Assembly (NCBI GenBank): GCA_948474755.1
Contig: CAOLHI010000060.1
Location: forward strand, 1,090,283 to 1,154,282
Reading direction: 5' to 3'
DNA length: 64,000 nucleotides
DNA from: Ctenosaura bakeri
Taxonomy: Eukaryota; Chordata; Lepidosauria; Squamata; Iguanidae
Position numbers and translations under genes: made by a program. The notes under the pieces are model-generated. The model was not told the origin of the DNA and did no database searches. It worked only from the letters and a program-made list of their open reading frames with translations. Below, piece after piece: positions 25,451-36,890 of the stretch (its first letter is position 1; every line of letters begins with the position of its first letter).

Positions 25451-26251
25451 TGAAGAATTATGTCCCTATTATGCAGAATGAACTGAAATGAAATTCATGC
25501 CATTTAGCAAAATTGAGGATTGCACATCATGCAGATTGTGTACATGTGTGTAAAGTGGGGTTTTGGAGCAAAGCCTAATTCATTTAGTATTTGATCACAT
25601 GCCAAGATCAAAAGTATTTTTTTCTGTATCAATGTTTTCTCTGTTGAGTGTAAATAAATTCAACATGATAGCATTATATCCAAGCTTCTGACTACAAATA
25701 TGGAGGAGCAGTAATTTTTTGCATCAGTATATACAGTCAACAAAAAGGGTTCATTTTCATCTACAGTGCTGAGCCGCTACTCCCAAATTTTAAATCCACA
25801 GAGATTAGTTGTTCCCTCATGGCAAGTACTAACAATATCAACAGCACTGCAAACAGCACTGAATAGAAAAATTGCCGAGTAACACATTTAACATATCTAG
25901 GTCAGATTCAAAAGAAAAAAGACCAGGAATAAAGAAGGAGCAAGTATTGAGTTCACTTGTAATATTGTAACTTACAGAGAGGAAACAACTGGCTAAACCA
26001 ATCATCAGCCTATACTATATTGCTTCAAACAGAGTGCAGAGCAAAGTTGTTCTTACTTTCAAGAAAAGGATGTGAAATTGCAGGACACCAAACAAGAAGA
26101 AAACTAAAGGGTTTCCTAGAGAAAACCATCTTTCTGAAAATAGCAGTAGTTCCTTCTCAAATTACTGTAGTCAGAACATGTGATTTCACCAGTATAAATC
26201 CCATTATACCATAACACACAGATGTAATGGTCTCAGTATAATTAACCAGTG
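25451..26251. other. No gene recognised
   Basis: Unassigned AT-rich DNA. Confidence 0.5.
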
Positions 26252-26915
26252 TTCTCATTTTGTTAGTTTCAGCATAGTATTCCAGCCTTTCTAAGGGCCT
26301 TATCACACCAAGGTGTCATAACGCCAGAACAAAGTGATATTCCTGGTTCGAGATCATTCCTATCACACAATGCTGTTGTTCAACAGCAGATATTGCATTG
26401 CAAAACATTTGAAATGTGTCCTTTTTCATACTGCAAATGTTCCATTAATCCATTCCTGCAATAATCCAGTTAGCTGTGGGAGTGCACTTTCCTCTTAGCA
26501 CTTCCTTCTGTAGCTGATCCAGTAGTGGGCATGGTGTGGATGTTCCCAGGTTGTCCCTCCCCTAGCTACTCCCAACGAGATCTCTGCTCAATAACTTCCA
26601 GATCAATATGAAGTGTGGAACAGGGGAAAGAAATCAGCAATGATTCTGTAATGCAGAGGAAAGAACAACGTGAATGTTGTTACTCATCCGCAGATGTTGA
26701 AAGGTTGTGATAGAGACCATTAATAACCTGATACTATCATGGAAATGACTATAGTGGGATTCCAATGGAACAACATGGTATTAAGATATGATGTGATAAG
26801 GCTCTAAATCTTTTGAACATTGATCTTGTCTTCCTTGGCATTGGCTGCCCTCCTCAACTTTGTGTCATCTGCAAAAGTGATAAGCAACTTCTCTACATCC
26901 TCATCTAGGTCATTT
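26252..26915 (-). mobile_element. Old CR1 fragment (RT region), antisense, split by an inverted-repeat element
   Basis: On the minus strand 26,805-26,915 encodes NDLDEDVEKLLITFADDTKL and the next residues of the CR1 reverse transcriptase, including the FADD catalytic motif. After the inserted element at 26,295-26,804, the CR1 text resumes at 26,294 going down (LERLEYYAETNKM, to about 26,252), one frame shifted. It matches the same part of the sense CR1 at about 29,220-29,375 but is clearly diverged from it, so it is a separate, older copy. Confidence 0.75.
26295..26804. mobile_element. Inverted-repeat DNA element, 510 bp, flanked by TAA
   Basis: The ends are GGGCCTTATCACACC and GATGTGATAAGGCTC, inverted repeats with few mismatches. 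The 3-bp repeat TAA flanks it (26,292-26,294 and 26,805-26,807). The flanking DNA on both sides is one continuous antisense CR1 text, which supports these boundaries. The interior has no coding capacity and differs from the other elements here. The TAA duplication and GGG-type ends would suit a PIF/Harbinger-related non-autonomous element, but that assignment is inference. Confidence 0.8.
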
Positions 26916-26949
26916 GTGCATTTCTCCTCCCTGTTCAAGGATACGGCGC

Positions 26950-27148
26950 ACGTAGGGAAAGGGCAATAGCAGAGGTCAACAACTGGCTCCGCATGTAGTG
27001 CCGCCGGCAACAGTTAGGGTTTTTGGAACATGGCCTGAATTTCCACGAACATGGGCTTCTGGCGAGGGATGGGCTGCTCCTCACAAAACTGGGCAGGAAT
27101 GTTTTTGCAAACAGTCTCGCAAGGAGGATTAAGAGGTCTTTAAACTAA
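26950..27148 (+). pseudogene. CR1 region upstream of ORF2 (end of ORF1-like frame)
   Basis: The frame reads GFLEHGLNFHEHGLLARDGL and ends FANSLARRIKRSLN before a TAA at 27,146. This segment occurs just upstream of ORF2 in reptile and bird CR1s. An in-frame TAG lies near 26,998. Only the C-terminal part is present, so no ORF1 function can be inferred for this copy. Confidence 0.6.
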
Positions 27149-27330
27149 GTTTCGCTGGGGAGGGAGACAATATTATTCAGGGCAAGGACTCGGAGAGCAC
27201 AGGGGGGAAAGGCCCAAATGATACTGGACAAGTAGTACAAGCGGCCAATGGCGGAAGGAGTAGAAACAATAGCACAGGACTTGCAGGAAGGGCCCAGGGA
27301 CTTAAGTGTCTCTACACGAATGCAAGGAGT

Positions 27331-30135
27331 ATGGGAAACAAGCAGGACGAACTTGAACTCCTAGTACAGCAAAATAAATACGATTTGATAGGCATCACTG
27401 AGACCTGGTGGGATGAGTCTCATGATTGGAATATAGGAATAGAGGGGTATAGCCTATTTTGTAAAAATAGACCAAACAAGAAAGGAGGAGGAGTAGCCTT
27501 GTATGTCAAGGATGTTTTCACCTGTGAAGAGATCCAGGACTTAAACCCAGAAAGCCAGGTCGAGAGCATTTGGGTAAGAATTAAGGCAGCGAGAAAAAAT
27601 AGGGATATTCTGGTGGGGGTTTACTACAGACCTCCAACCCAGGCTGAGGACTTGGATGACGCCTTCCTCAACCAAATGACTGCACATTCAAAGAGGAGAG
27701 ACACAGTAATAATAGGAGACTTCAATTACCCGAATATATGCTGGCAGTCAAACTCTGCCAAGACAGCAAGGTCCAGCAAGTTTCTTGCTTGTCTTGCAGA
27801 CAACTTCATGGTCCAGAAGGTGGAAGAGGCCACAAGGGGATCAAATATTCTAGATCTGATCCTGACCAACAGGGACAACCTTGTTAATCAGGTAGAAGTG
27901 GTTGGATCGTTAGGGGGGAGTGACCATGCCCTGTTGGAATTTGGCATTCAGTGGGAAGGAGAAGATAAGGGTAGCCAGACACTCATCTTAGATTTTAAAA
28001 AAGAGGACTTCTGTAAACTTAGGGAGCTGCTGGCTGGAATTCCGTGGTGAAGAATAGTGAAAGGGAAAGGTGTTCAGGAGGCATGGGAGTTCCTTAAAAA
28101 GGAGATACTGAAGGCACAGTCTAAAACTGTGCCAATAAGGAGGAAAAATGGAAGGCCTCTGAAGAAACCAGAATGGTTGACTAAAGAACTCTCAGCTGAG
28201 CTAAGTGTTAAGAGAAACATGTATAGGAAATGGAAGAAGGGGGAAACCACCAAAGAAGAATTTAAGCAAGTAGCTAGGAGATGTAGGAAGGAGGTCAGAA
28301 AGGCTAAAGCCCAGAATGAACTTAGGCTGGCCAGAGACATTAAAAACAATAAAAAGGGCTTTTTATAATATGTCCACAGCAAAAGAAAAAAGAAGGAGAT
28401 GATAGGGTCGCTGCGCAGAGAAGATGGCGAATTACTCACAGGGGGAAGAGAAAAGGCAGAGCTACTTAACACCTTCTTTGCCTCAGTTTTTTCCCAGAAG
28501 GATACAAGCACTCAACCTGGTGGTTGGGGAGCAAGGGAGGAAGCAGGAGAAATGAGGCACATAATAGGTAGAGAGATGGTACAGGAATACCTGGCCACAC
28601 TGGATGAATTCAAGTCTCCAGGGCCAGATGAATTGCATCCTAGGATATTAAAAGAGCTGGCAGAGGTCATTTCGGAACCGCTTGCTATAATCTTTGAGGA
28701 ATCTTGAAGGACAGGAGAAGTTCCAGCAGACTGGAAGAGGGCAAATTTTGTCCCCATCTTCAAGAAGGGGAAAAAAGAGGACCCAAATAATTATCGCCCA
28801 GTCAGCCTGACATCAGTACCCGGAAAGATCCTGGAGCAGATAATTAAGCAGTCAGTTTCTAATCACTTAGAAAGGAACGCGGTAATCACGAGAAGTCAAC
28901 ATGGATTTCTCAAAAATAAGTCATGCCAGACTAATCTTATCTCTTTTTATGATAGAGTTACTAGCCTGATAGATGAAGGGAATGCTGTGGATGTAGCATA
29001 TCTCGATTTCAGTAAGGCCTTCGACAAAGTTCCCCATGATATTCTTGCAATGAAGCTAGTAAAATGTGGGTTGGACAGGGCTACTGTTAGTTGGATTTGT
29101 AATTGGTTGACCAACCCAAACCCAAAGGGTGATCACGAATGGCTGCTTTTCATCCTGGAGAGAAGTGACTAGTGGGGTGCCACAGGGTTCTGTCCCGGGC
29201 CCTTGCTGTTCAATATTTTTATCAGTGACTTGGATGAAGGAATAGAGGGCATGCTCATCAAATTTGCAGATGATACCAAATTGGGAGGGGTTGCTAATAC
29301 GCCAGAGGACAGGATCAAAATTCAAAATGACCTGGATAGATTGGAGAGCTGGACCAAGGCGAACAAAATGAAATTCAACAGAGAGAAGTGTAAGGTCCTA
29401 CACTTAGGTAGAAAAAATGGAATACAGAAATATAGGATGGGGGACACGTGGCTGGATAGCAGTATGTGTGAAAGGGATCTAGGAGTCTTCATAGATCACA
29501 AGCTGAACATGAGTCAGCAGTGTGATGCGGCAGCCAAGAAAGCCAATGCAATTCTTGGCTGCATCAATAGGAGTATGGTGTCTAGATCGAGAGAGGTACT
29601 GGTACCACTCTACTCTGCTTTGGTGAGACCCCATCTTGAATACTGTGTCCAGTTCTGGGCACCCCAATTCAAGAAGGATATTGACAAGCTGGAGCAAGTC
29701 CAGAGGAGGGCGACCAAAATGGTGAGAGGCCTGGAAACAATGCCCTATGAGGATAGACTTTGAGAGCTGGGTATGTTTAGTCTACAGAAGAGAAGGTTAA
29801 GAGGGGACATGATAGCCATGTTTAAATATTTGAAGGGATGCCACTTAGTGGAGGGAGAGGGCTTGTTTTCTGCTGCTCCAGAGACCAGGACAAGGAGCAA
29901 TGGATTCAAGCTTCAGGAAAGGAGATTCCACCTGAAGCTCAGGAAGAACTTCCTGACAGTCAGGGTTGTCCGGCAGTGGAATCTGCTGCCTCGGAGTGTA
30001 GTGGAGTCTCCTTCCTTGGAGGTTTTTAAGCAGAGGCTTGATGGCCATGTCGGGAGTGCTTTGAGGGTGTTCCTGCATGGCAGGGGGTTGGACTGGATAG
30101 CCCCTGTGGTCTCTTCCAACTCTACATTTCTATGA
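27331..30135 (+). pseudogene. CR1 ORF2 (apurinic-like endonuclease plus reverse transcriptase), broken
   Basis: The first 239 codons (27,331-28,050) form the endonuclease, with GITETWW near residue 24, GDFNYP near residue 130 and SDHALLEF near residue 197; the usual catalytic residues look intact. The linker and reverse transcriptase continue in the same frame: [41 protein letters not shown] (motif A) and KFADDTKLG (motif C, near 29,263). The C-terminal domain runs to 30,135. In-frame stops lie at 28,048, 28,366, 28,705 and 29,761. The 29,761 stop looks like CGA to TGA decay. Between about 29,115 and 29,200 the text slips one frame and returns, damaging the region before motif C. Confidence 0.93.
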
Positions 30136-30145
30136 TTCTATGATT

Positions 30146-30799
30146 AGCACAGGATGTTGGCCAGAACAGGGATTCTCTCTTGGAGTATGCTGAGCTAATG
30201 CTTCAACAAGCTATCACTTGATGAGTTATTCATCCAGCTGTGGATCCACCAAATTGTAGTATCATCCCACTCTCATTTTTGTAACTCATCAAGAATGATA
30301 TAATGGGAAACCTTGTCAAATCTTTTGCAAAATATGTGATATCTGTTACATTGCCATGAAACAACAGAATAATAACTCTGTTAAAAAAAGGGTGGAGCTT
30401 ATGGTCAATAGGACTTTGTTCTTAACAAATCTATGTTGACTCCTACTAACAAAGGTATTAAGTGATCAGTATGTGAGAATCTACAAAATAATAAAATAAC
30501 ACTCCTTCGAGAATTTGTACATCAATGACTTCAGGGTGACTAGATTGAAGTTTCCTGAATTAACCTGTAGGAAAGGGAAGATCTTGTTTTTGTTTTGGTT
30601 CTAGTCTCCCCCCGCCCTGCACCGCTCTTTTTTTCCAGTATCAAATTCTATTCATCCTGAAGACTTTTTCCATTATTAGATCTGATCCATCCCAAACTCT
30701 GAAATTTTTCTTTTGCAATTTGCATGAACATTTGCACTTTTTAAAGAATCTGCACTTGTCTTAATACTTAAGAAGCCAAACTGCTTCTTAAGAAATCTT
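30146..30799. other. No gene recognised
   Basis: Unassigned AT-rich DNA following the CR1 3' end. Confidence 0.5.
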
Positions 30800-30925
30800 T
30801 GCCTTTGCTTTCTTCAGAGGCTGAGAGACTATGGTGTGCGTGTTTCCATAGCTGAGTAGGGATTCAAACCCTGGCCTTCGGCATCATAGTCCAATACTCA
30901 GACCACCATGCTAATACAAATGCTT
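30800..30925 (-). mobile_element. tRNA-derived SINE, antisense, 5' part
   Basis: The plus strand carries ttcttcagaggctgagagac, tccatagctgagtagg and gattcaaaccctggc, the reverse complement of the tRNA-like head and first part of the reptile SINE. Sense (minus strand) reads ggtggtctgagtattggact, then ccagggtttgaatccc with a box B. The 3' half is absent. Confidence 0.75.
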
Positions 30926-32071
30926 CTGTACATGGTTTAAACTGCCAGCCCCTAGCTCATCTTTCCAGGTGAGTTTCCCATATCAAAAGGAGTAGGATTA
31001 AACCAGGAGGATCCAGAATTTTTAGGACTGGCCTCTTTGATGCCCTCTGGCTCAGAAGGCTCTGGATTTTCCTTCTGAAAGCATCTCTTGCCCTGGAGCA
31101 GGTCACTCACAACAGTAGGAAAAAAAATGATTTATTGTTCATTATTTTGGTGGGTTTGGGAACAAATATATGTTATAAGAATACTTATCCCAGTACCATC
31201 TCTTAGATTCTCTTCACACATTGCACCTTTTAGGCACATGAATAATAGTGTTTCAAATCATACAATTTGAATATGACCAATGAGTACTTGAAATACATAA
31301 TTACTGTAAATGCAGGTTTATTGGTATACAGTGTGTGAATGACCCTTAACTTATTGCAATAATATCATTAGTATGATTTACTTTGCCTGTACAGAAAGGG
31401 AAAATTAGGTCCCTTTCTGATACCTGCTGTGCTATCTTAAAAGATAAACCCTAGAATCTAGATTACTCAACAAGCCTGACACTTAATCAAGGCAAACCAA
31501 TAACACAGAGTGAGCTTAAGTGAAATGTGCAACCCAGCAATATTTTAGCTAAACATTTTCTGCTACCTTCAGTTTTTCAATTTTGCAGCATTTCAAGTTT
31601 GCAGGCAGTATTTGATCACTTCAGGCATATTTCCATATCATATTTTTTTCCAAATAGGTTCCTAGTAAATTAAATATGGTATAGCATTAGGTCCATCCAA
31701 TACATCAAAGAAACTAGAGGAAAGCCTGTCAGGAAATAGTAAATGTATTTAGTTTTCAAAAGTCAAAGAAGTTCTTATGATCTTTTTATGGAAACAGATG
31801 TCTTTTAAGAAAGAAAGAAAAAAACAAAAGTGAGATTACAGGATATTTACTTTATAAAATCAAAAAGAATAAGAGATGAAGTAAACACATTATAAGAGAA
31901 CATGCCCGGATATCATCAGAAAAAGGTACACAAAGAAATAATGTATGCTTATTTGAGGTGCAATTCCTACATCTGAGTCATGATATCAGGGTTTTTTGTT
32001 TGTCTGTTTTGTTTTTTCTTTCATGGCTAGCACAGAAGAGAAAAGGCAAGACTTTGGACCTTCTGGATAAA
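30926..32071. other. No gene recognised
   Basis: Unassigned AT-rich DNA. Confidence 0.5.
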
Positions 32072-32074
32072 ATT

Positions 32075-32451
32075 GGCCCTTTCCAGAATCCTGTTGCAAT
32101 CCCAGCAGCACCTCTGCCAGAATGGGAGTGTGTCCTCAGCACTCCCCTCCACATCTGCCTGAAGAAGGGAGCACAAGGGACACACTTCTTCCTTCTGCAC
32201 TGAAGCTATACATCTTCCCATGCTGCAATGGGGAAGAAAGCGAGCACTTCCAGCCCTTCTGCATGGCCGGTTGTGAGGGAAGGCTCACACAATCGGGGGT
32301 CATTGATGGATGATCAATGATATACTCCATGATCATGCTGGCTGGCGATGTGGGAAGGGTGGGACCGTGATGACATCATGTGGAAGTATTGTCGTGGTTC
32401 CGCTCCTCCTGCATCCCCACGTCAGGAGGACGTCGTCCTATGGAAAGGGTC
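32075..32451. mobile_element. Inverted-repeat DNA element, 377 bp, flanked by ATT
   Basis: It begins GGCCCTTTCCAGA and ends TATGGAAAGGGTC. ATT flanks both ends (32,072-32,074 and 32,452-32,454). The interior is GC-richer than its surroundings and includes a hairpin, TCATTGAT / ATCAATGA, near 32,300-32,320. A longer version of that hairpin sits in the neighbouring element at 32,786, so the two are related. No coding capacity. Confidence 0.8.
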
Positions 32452-32670
32452 ATTGTTTATAAGATGTTTCTTACTGTGGTTGAAAATGTCTCAACATCTC
32501 CAAATGACCTATTTATATTTAGACTGATATTTTCTTCACAACATAATCCTTACAGTTTGATTCATAACAAAATAAGTTCGTGCATCCAGCAATGAATATA
32601 ATTTTGATAAGTACTCATGAAACCATATGCTGGGGACAGGGACATAAAATGAAATAGAATTGGTTAAAAA

Positions 32671-33078
32671 GGCAAGGCATGACAGGGGCATGTCATAGGG
32701 ATGGGACCGGGATGGGGCCGTGACATATGAACAATGTTATGGTACTCCCGTCCTCCCGACCCAGGTGGTGTGATCACGCCACAAATCATTGATGGGTTTT
32801 CCCCATCAATGACCTGCAATTGTGCCACCCTCCTGCCGCATGCACACACCTTAGCTGCAGAGGCCCTGGAATGTACAATGGCTACACTTTCTGCCCCAGT
32901 GCATCCTGGGACTGTACCTGATTGTGATGCAGCAGGAAGAGGCACGACCATCACACTTATTTCTGCAGCAAGTGAGCTGGTAAAGGGGAGCGTTGTCAGC
33001 TACACTTCCATCCTAGCAAAGCCACTGCTGGGATGAAACTGGGATGACGCCAGACCCAGGTAAGCTGTGGAAAAGGCC
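32671..33078. mobile_element. Inverted-repeat DNA element, about 408 bp, left end unclear
   Basis: The right end, ggtaagctgtggaaaaggcc, matches the subterminal and terminal sequence of the other elements (GGTAAG then GTGxRGAAAxGGCC). The interior has a perfect 11-bp hairpin (TCATTGATGGG / CCCATCAATGA, 32,786-32,812) and the phrase gtgcatcctgggactgtacc, shared in form with cagcctgggaaggtccc near 56,106. The left end (ggcaaggcatgacagg) is diverged and could start at 32,671 or 32,677. Confidence 0.6.
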
Positions 33079-33769
33079 AAGATTAGAGTTTCTTTCTAAT
33101 AACCCACACACACTTATCAAACTTTCTAGATCATCTGCTCCATTCATATACTGTTGAGTGATAGGCCTCTTTCTCATGCTGTAAATGAAGAGTACAATTT
33201 AGACTATAAGCAATACTCTTCAGTGTCTGCAACCCTATACTGTAGAAGGATTTCAGTAGCAGTAGACTAGGTATTGGCCATGGAGGTGTTTCCATCATTG
33301 CTGGTTGTCTGACAGTTTAAAAAGCATTGGACTATGAATGAAGATCTTTATGTTTAGGTCTTCTAGGCAGCTGCAGAATTTTAAGGTTGTTTTTTTTTTT
33401 AAAGAATTTTTAAGGCCTTTCAAAATCTACTGAAATTTCAGTCAGACCATAGTCCTTTACTCAAAAACAATTCAATATGGCTTACTTTTAGGCAAGTGGG
33501 TATAGAAATGCAATGTAAGCAAAGTACCTCATCAATTTGACACTTAACTACTAATTATGGTGAGTAACAATTCTGATAGGCACAGTATGCCAGAAATTGT
33601 GATGCCTTGACTGCAACAAAGGGAGAACATCTCTTTACAAAAGATTATTTGATAGATGTAAGCACACAGTAGCCAATGTAATGAAACATTAATTTTTAAA
33701 TGATTTAAATTCCATAGACACTTTAATACAATTTTAATTTAATTTAATTTTTTTCCTATGTTTACCACT
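33079..33769. other. No gene recognised
   Basis: Unassigned AT-rich DNA. Confidence 0.5.
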
Positions 33770-33860
33770 ACGTGCATTTTTATTTGTATTTCTTTCAATT
33801 ATACAAGTCACCTTGAATTCCCATTTGCAAAAAAAGGCAGGGTATAAGTAAGGTGATTAA
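33770..33860 (+). mobile_element. L2 LINE 3' tail
   Basis: The phrase caagtcaccttgaattccca followed by aggcagggtataagtaa matches the usual L2 3' terminus (accttgagtccc...gggtataaata). Only the last 90 bp or so are recognisable. Confidence 0.5.
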
Positions 33861-35829
33861 GCATTTCCTCTTCCTTGCTACTAGTAAACAGAAATAATAG
33901 TATCAAAATCATTCTTTATTTATAGAGAGATTGTGTTGCTTTTTCTAGCTTGAAAATAGGTTGTTGCTCGTTTTAGTTCATTTCTCTGTGAAGGAGTTCT
34001 GCTGAATTTTAGTACATTTTAGCAAACTAACCTTTCCTGAGAAGGGTGAAAAATGAAAAACAATATAAAATAGTTTCATTTTACTGTAGTGTTGTTTTCC
34101 ATACTTTTTAAAAACAACAATAAGGTCTCAAAAGTAATGTGTTAGCTCTCTTGGTGCAGACAAGCTCACAGTACAGAAAATACTATTGCTAGGTATCTGT
34201 ATTACATCAGAACAGCAAACCTTTTTTGAGAGATGGTTACAAATAACGAGCATGCTTGCTATCTGCAAAGAACTTTTATGAATAAAGATTGGATAATGAA
34301 AGTTCTTTTGTAGAATCCTTGCATGACATACATCAGGCAGCTTACAAACAGAATGACTGAGTTGTCACTGCATAACACACAGCTGGGAGGAAGAAAATCT
34401 CTGTATTGTTGGTTTGTGACACTTTCACATGAACTCATAGGTCTGTTTCATGTCTTTCATTTTCATTCTGTTTCATTTCTGCATTAAACTGTAACACTTT
34501 ACAAGCAGTGACAAACTGATATTTAAATTCATAGTTAAATGCATATTTTATCTAAAAATGATCACTGAAATGCAAATTTTTCCTCACAAAACTGTTTTGG
34601 TCCATATTTTAATCCATTCAAATTGCTTAGAACTATGGATAGCTGCCTTGATTACTGAGTTCCAGTGCACACATTATTCTCTAAGGTGTAGGCCTGGAAA
34701 AGTCATAGATTTTGTGAAAATTGTAAGATAGACTATTCTGTGGAATGGAAACTTATGTTGGTTCTAGAAGTTTCATTGCTTGAAATGTTTAGAAGTGAGA
34801 AAAACATAGCTATGAGTTCCACTCATTAAGTTCCATGCTTCTTCTTTTCTTCCTCAAAGTAATGAAAAGTAGAACAAACTGCAAAGCACAAAGCTATTAC
34901 ATTAGACATTTTCCCGATTTCTGAAGTGGAGCAGAGTGAACAACGAGATGGCAAACTGGGAATAAGTTTCATCGTACATATTGTACACTTGCATGGCAAG
35001 AGGGGTCAGTTGCACATGACCATTACCGTCTAGCTCCAGAATAAACCTTATTTTTGTTTACTCTTACTTTTTGTAGGAATTGTAGTGTGAGGATTTGTAG
35101 TTTTGAAGAATAGGACATAGCATAAGAATGTATATTGTCAGCATACTGGAGGTATATATTTATGGAAGACTTGGATTTAGGCTACAGATTTCATGCACCT
35201 CCTCTTCCTCAGGTGCTTCTTTGGACTTCTTGACAGTATCATTCCAAGAGCTTTATCCTAGATTATAAAATCCCTAGGGTCCATTTTCTGTTCCTAAGAG
35301 TTGTTCCTAATTAAGATAGGACCCAATCAAGGTGGGAACATTCCTTCTGTGGAGTACGTTTGATTGGGTACAGAAAGTGCTCAGATTATCATTTGGCAAA
35401 TTCTTGAAGTCTGTGAATATGTTGATATCTAGGAGCTCTGAAGGTATGTGCCACTTAGTATGGACAATTGATTGTTCAGAAAATGAAAAGGATTCTGAAC
35501 ACCTCTGTTCGAGTGATGCCAATAAAGGGAAGGTGAAAGAGTTTTGAAAACACAAATTCTGCACACCTAAGGAGAATATCCCTAAATGAGTTTCAGTGGA
35601 AACATGAGGAGTTTGGAATAAGGCTAACAGCATTTCTTAGTATGCTTTAATAACTAACTTAATGTTTCACCTTCTACCCTACTGGAACGTACAGTTCGTG
35701 AATGTTACATTTTGGAGCACAAATCACAGAATTCCCCAGTCAACATGACCATTGGTGACACTGGAAATTTAATCCAAAAGTTATTTGTTTAAATGCTGCA
35801 TGGTATGTGAAATCCCCCCATTAATCTGA
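33861..35829. other. No gene recognised
   Basis: About 2 kb of unassigned AT-rich DNA. The overlapping frames at 35,307-35,633 have no domain. Confidence 0.5.
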
Positions 35830-35879
35830 TTCCATAGGAGGTTGAAAGTGGAATAATAGTGCTATAGTGCAGAAATGAC
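35830..35879. mobile_element. Half copy of the palindromic mini-element
   Basis: Only the right arm remains: attccataggaggttgaaag, gtggaataatagtgctat and tgcagaaatgac. It runs directly into a SINE at 35,880, so the junction may be a deletion or the SINE insertion point. Confidence 0.7.
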
Positions 35880-36078
35880 TTAGGATTTTGGAGACCAGGG
35901 TTCAAATCCATGCTCAGCTATGGAAGTCCACTGAGTGACGTTCAGAAAGTCACTTTCTCCACCTCAGAGGGGGCACTCCTTCTGAACAAATCTTGCCAAG
36001 AAAATCTTGTGATAGGTTTGCCTTGTTGGTGTTGTGTGTCCATCAGTCTGAAATGACCAGAAGGTAAACAAGAACAAC
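35880..36078 (+). mobile_element. tRNA-derived SINE (reptile type), sense
   Basis: It reads tggagaccagggttcaaatc (box B GGTTCAAATCC), ctcagctatggaagtccact, ttctgaacaaatcttgccaa and gataggtttgcc, then a tail with tgaaatgaccagaaggta and caacaac. This is the typical reptile SINE order with the tRNA-like head at the left. It lacks the first part of the tRNA-like region. Confidence 0.8.
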
Positions 36079-36887
36079 AAACTATCCAAATATCTGCCAG
36101 ATTCTAAACCTCACCTAATATTTATATTTTTATTAGAGAGAGAACCCTAACTGCTAAATTTATTTCTTGGACTTGTAGTCTTCTCTTCAGCAGATTGTAG
36201 AATAGCTTTAAATTTATAATAAAATCAAACACAAAAATTAAATTGTCACAATAAAAAGAGCAATATAAAAACAGTCCATGGAATTAAAACACTAAGAAGC
36301 ATAAAAGAATACATAAAAATTACTGAAATGTTTATTGAAATATTGAATGTATACATGTCAGTTGATGGCTAGAAAACGTATTATAATATTGTCATTAAAA
36401 CATGAAATAAAATTTCCCAGAAGCTCTCCTTCTTCACTTGTTGCATATGTAAGGAAAACAAAAAATGACACAATTTAGTCAATACCGCTTAAAAAGGTAA
36501 GACACTGAGAAGAAAAATAAGAGTAAACATACTTTAAATTTGAATTTAAAAGGCAAATTTGGGCACTTAGCAATAGCAAGCTTTATAGACTGAGGAAATT
36601 AAAGAGTTGTGCTTTTCACTATTCATCCAAAGGTTATAATGGTAAAAAATTATAAATAATATCTAGTGAATATCTAATCTTAGAACATAAAGGAATCAGA
36701 GTAATTATATAGTGTAAGATAAAAACAATCTGTGTTTATTTAAGGAACAGATATTAAAACAAACCTGGAAGGAAGTTAACAAAAGGAAAGTGTGCATCTT
36801 ACAAAGGTTATTTCAGAATGTGTGTTGTTGAAGGCCTAAGTGTAAGTATGAGAATTTTTTGTAAAGTGTTTAATTTGCCTGTTTTTC
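36079..36887. other. No gene recognised
   Basis: Unassigned AT-rich DNA. Confidence 0.5.
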
Positions 36888-36890
36888 TTT

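Larger units (their letters stand above)
26935..30145 (+). mobile_element. CR1 LINE, 3.2-kb copy with ORF2 EN and RT
   Basis: It contains the end of the region before ORF2, a nearly complete ORF2, and the CR1-specific 3' end with the octamer repeat (tctatgattctatgatt) at 30,128-30,145. CR1 elements insert by endonuclease-primed reverse transcription and have no poly-A tail, as here. The copy is 5'-truncated (full CR1s are about 4.5 kb). ORF2 is broken by four in-frame stops and a pair of compensating frameshifts, so it is inactive but recent enough for almost the whole protein to be readable. It abuts the older antisense CR1 fragment at its 5' side. Confidence 0.95.

Noticed and set aside
26804..27010. 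Minus-strand frame with a FADD reverse transcriptase motif as a separate gene
   Set aside because: It is a fragment of an old CR1 copy; the first 30 or so codons are unrelated antisense sequence of the neighbouring CR1.
28074..28511. 145-codon minus-strand open frame
   Set aside because: Antisense shadow of CR1 ORF2.
26806..30145. Twin-priming (5' inversion) of a single CR1 insertion
   Set aside because: The inverted piece duplicates a region already present in the sense piece and is clearly more diverged, so it is a different copy.
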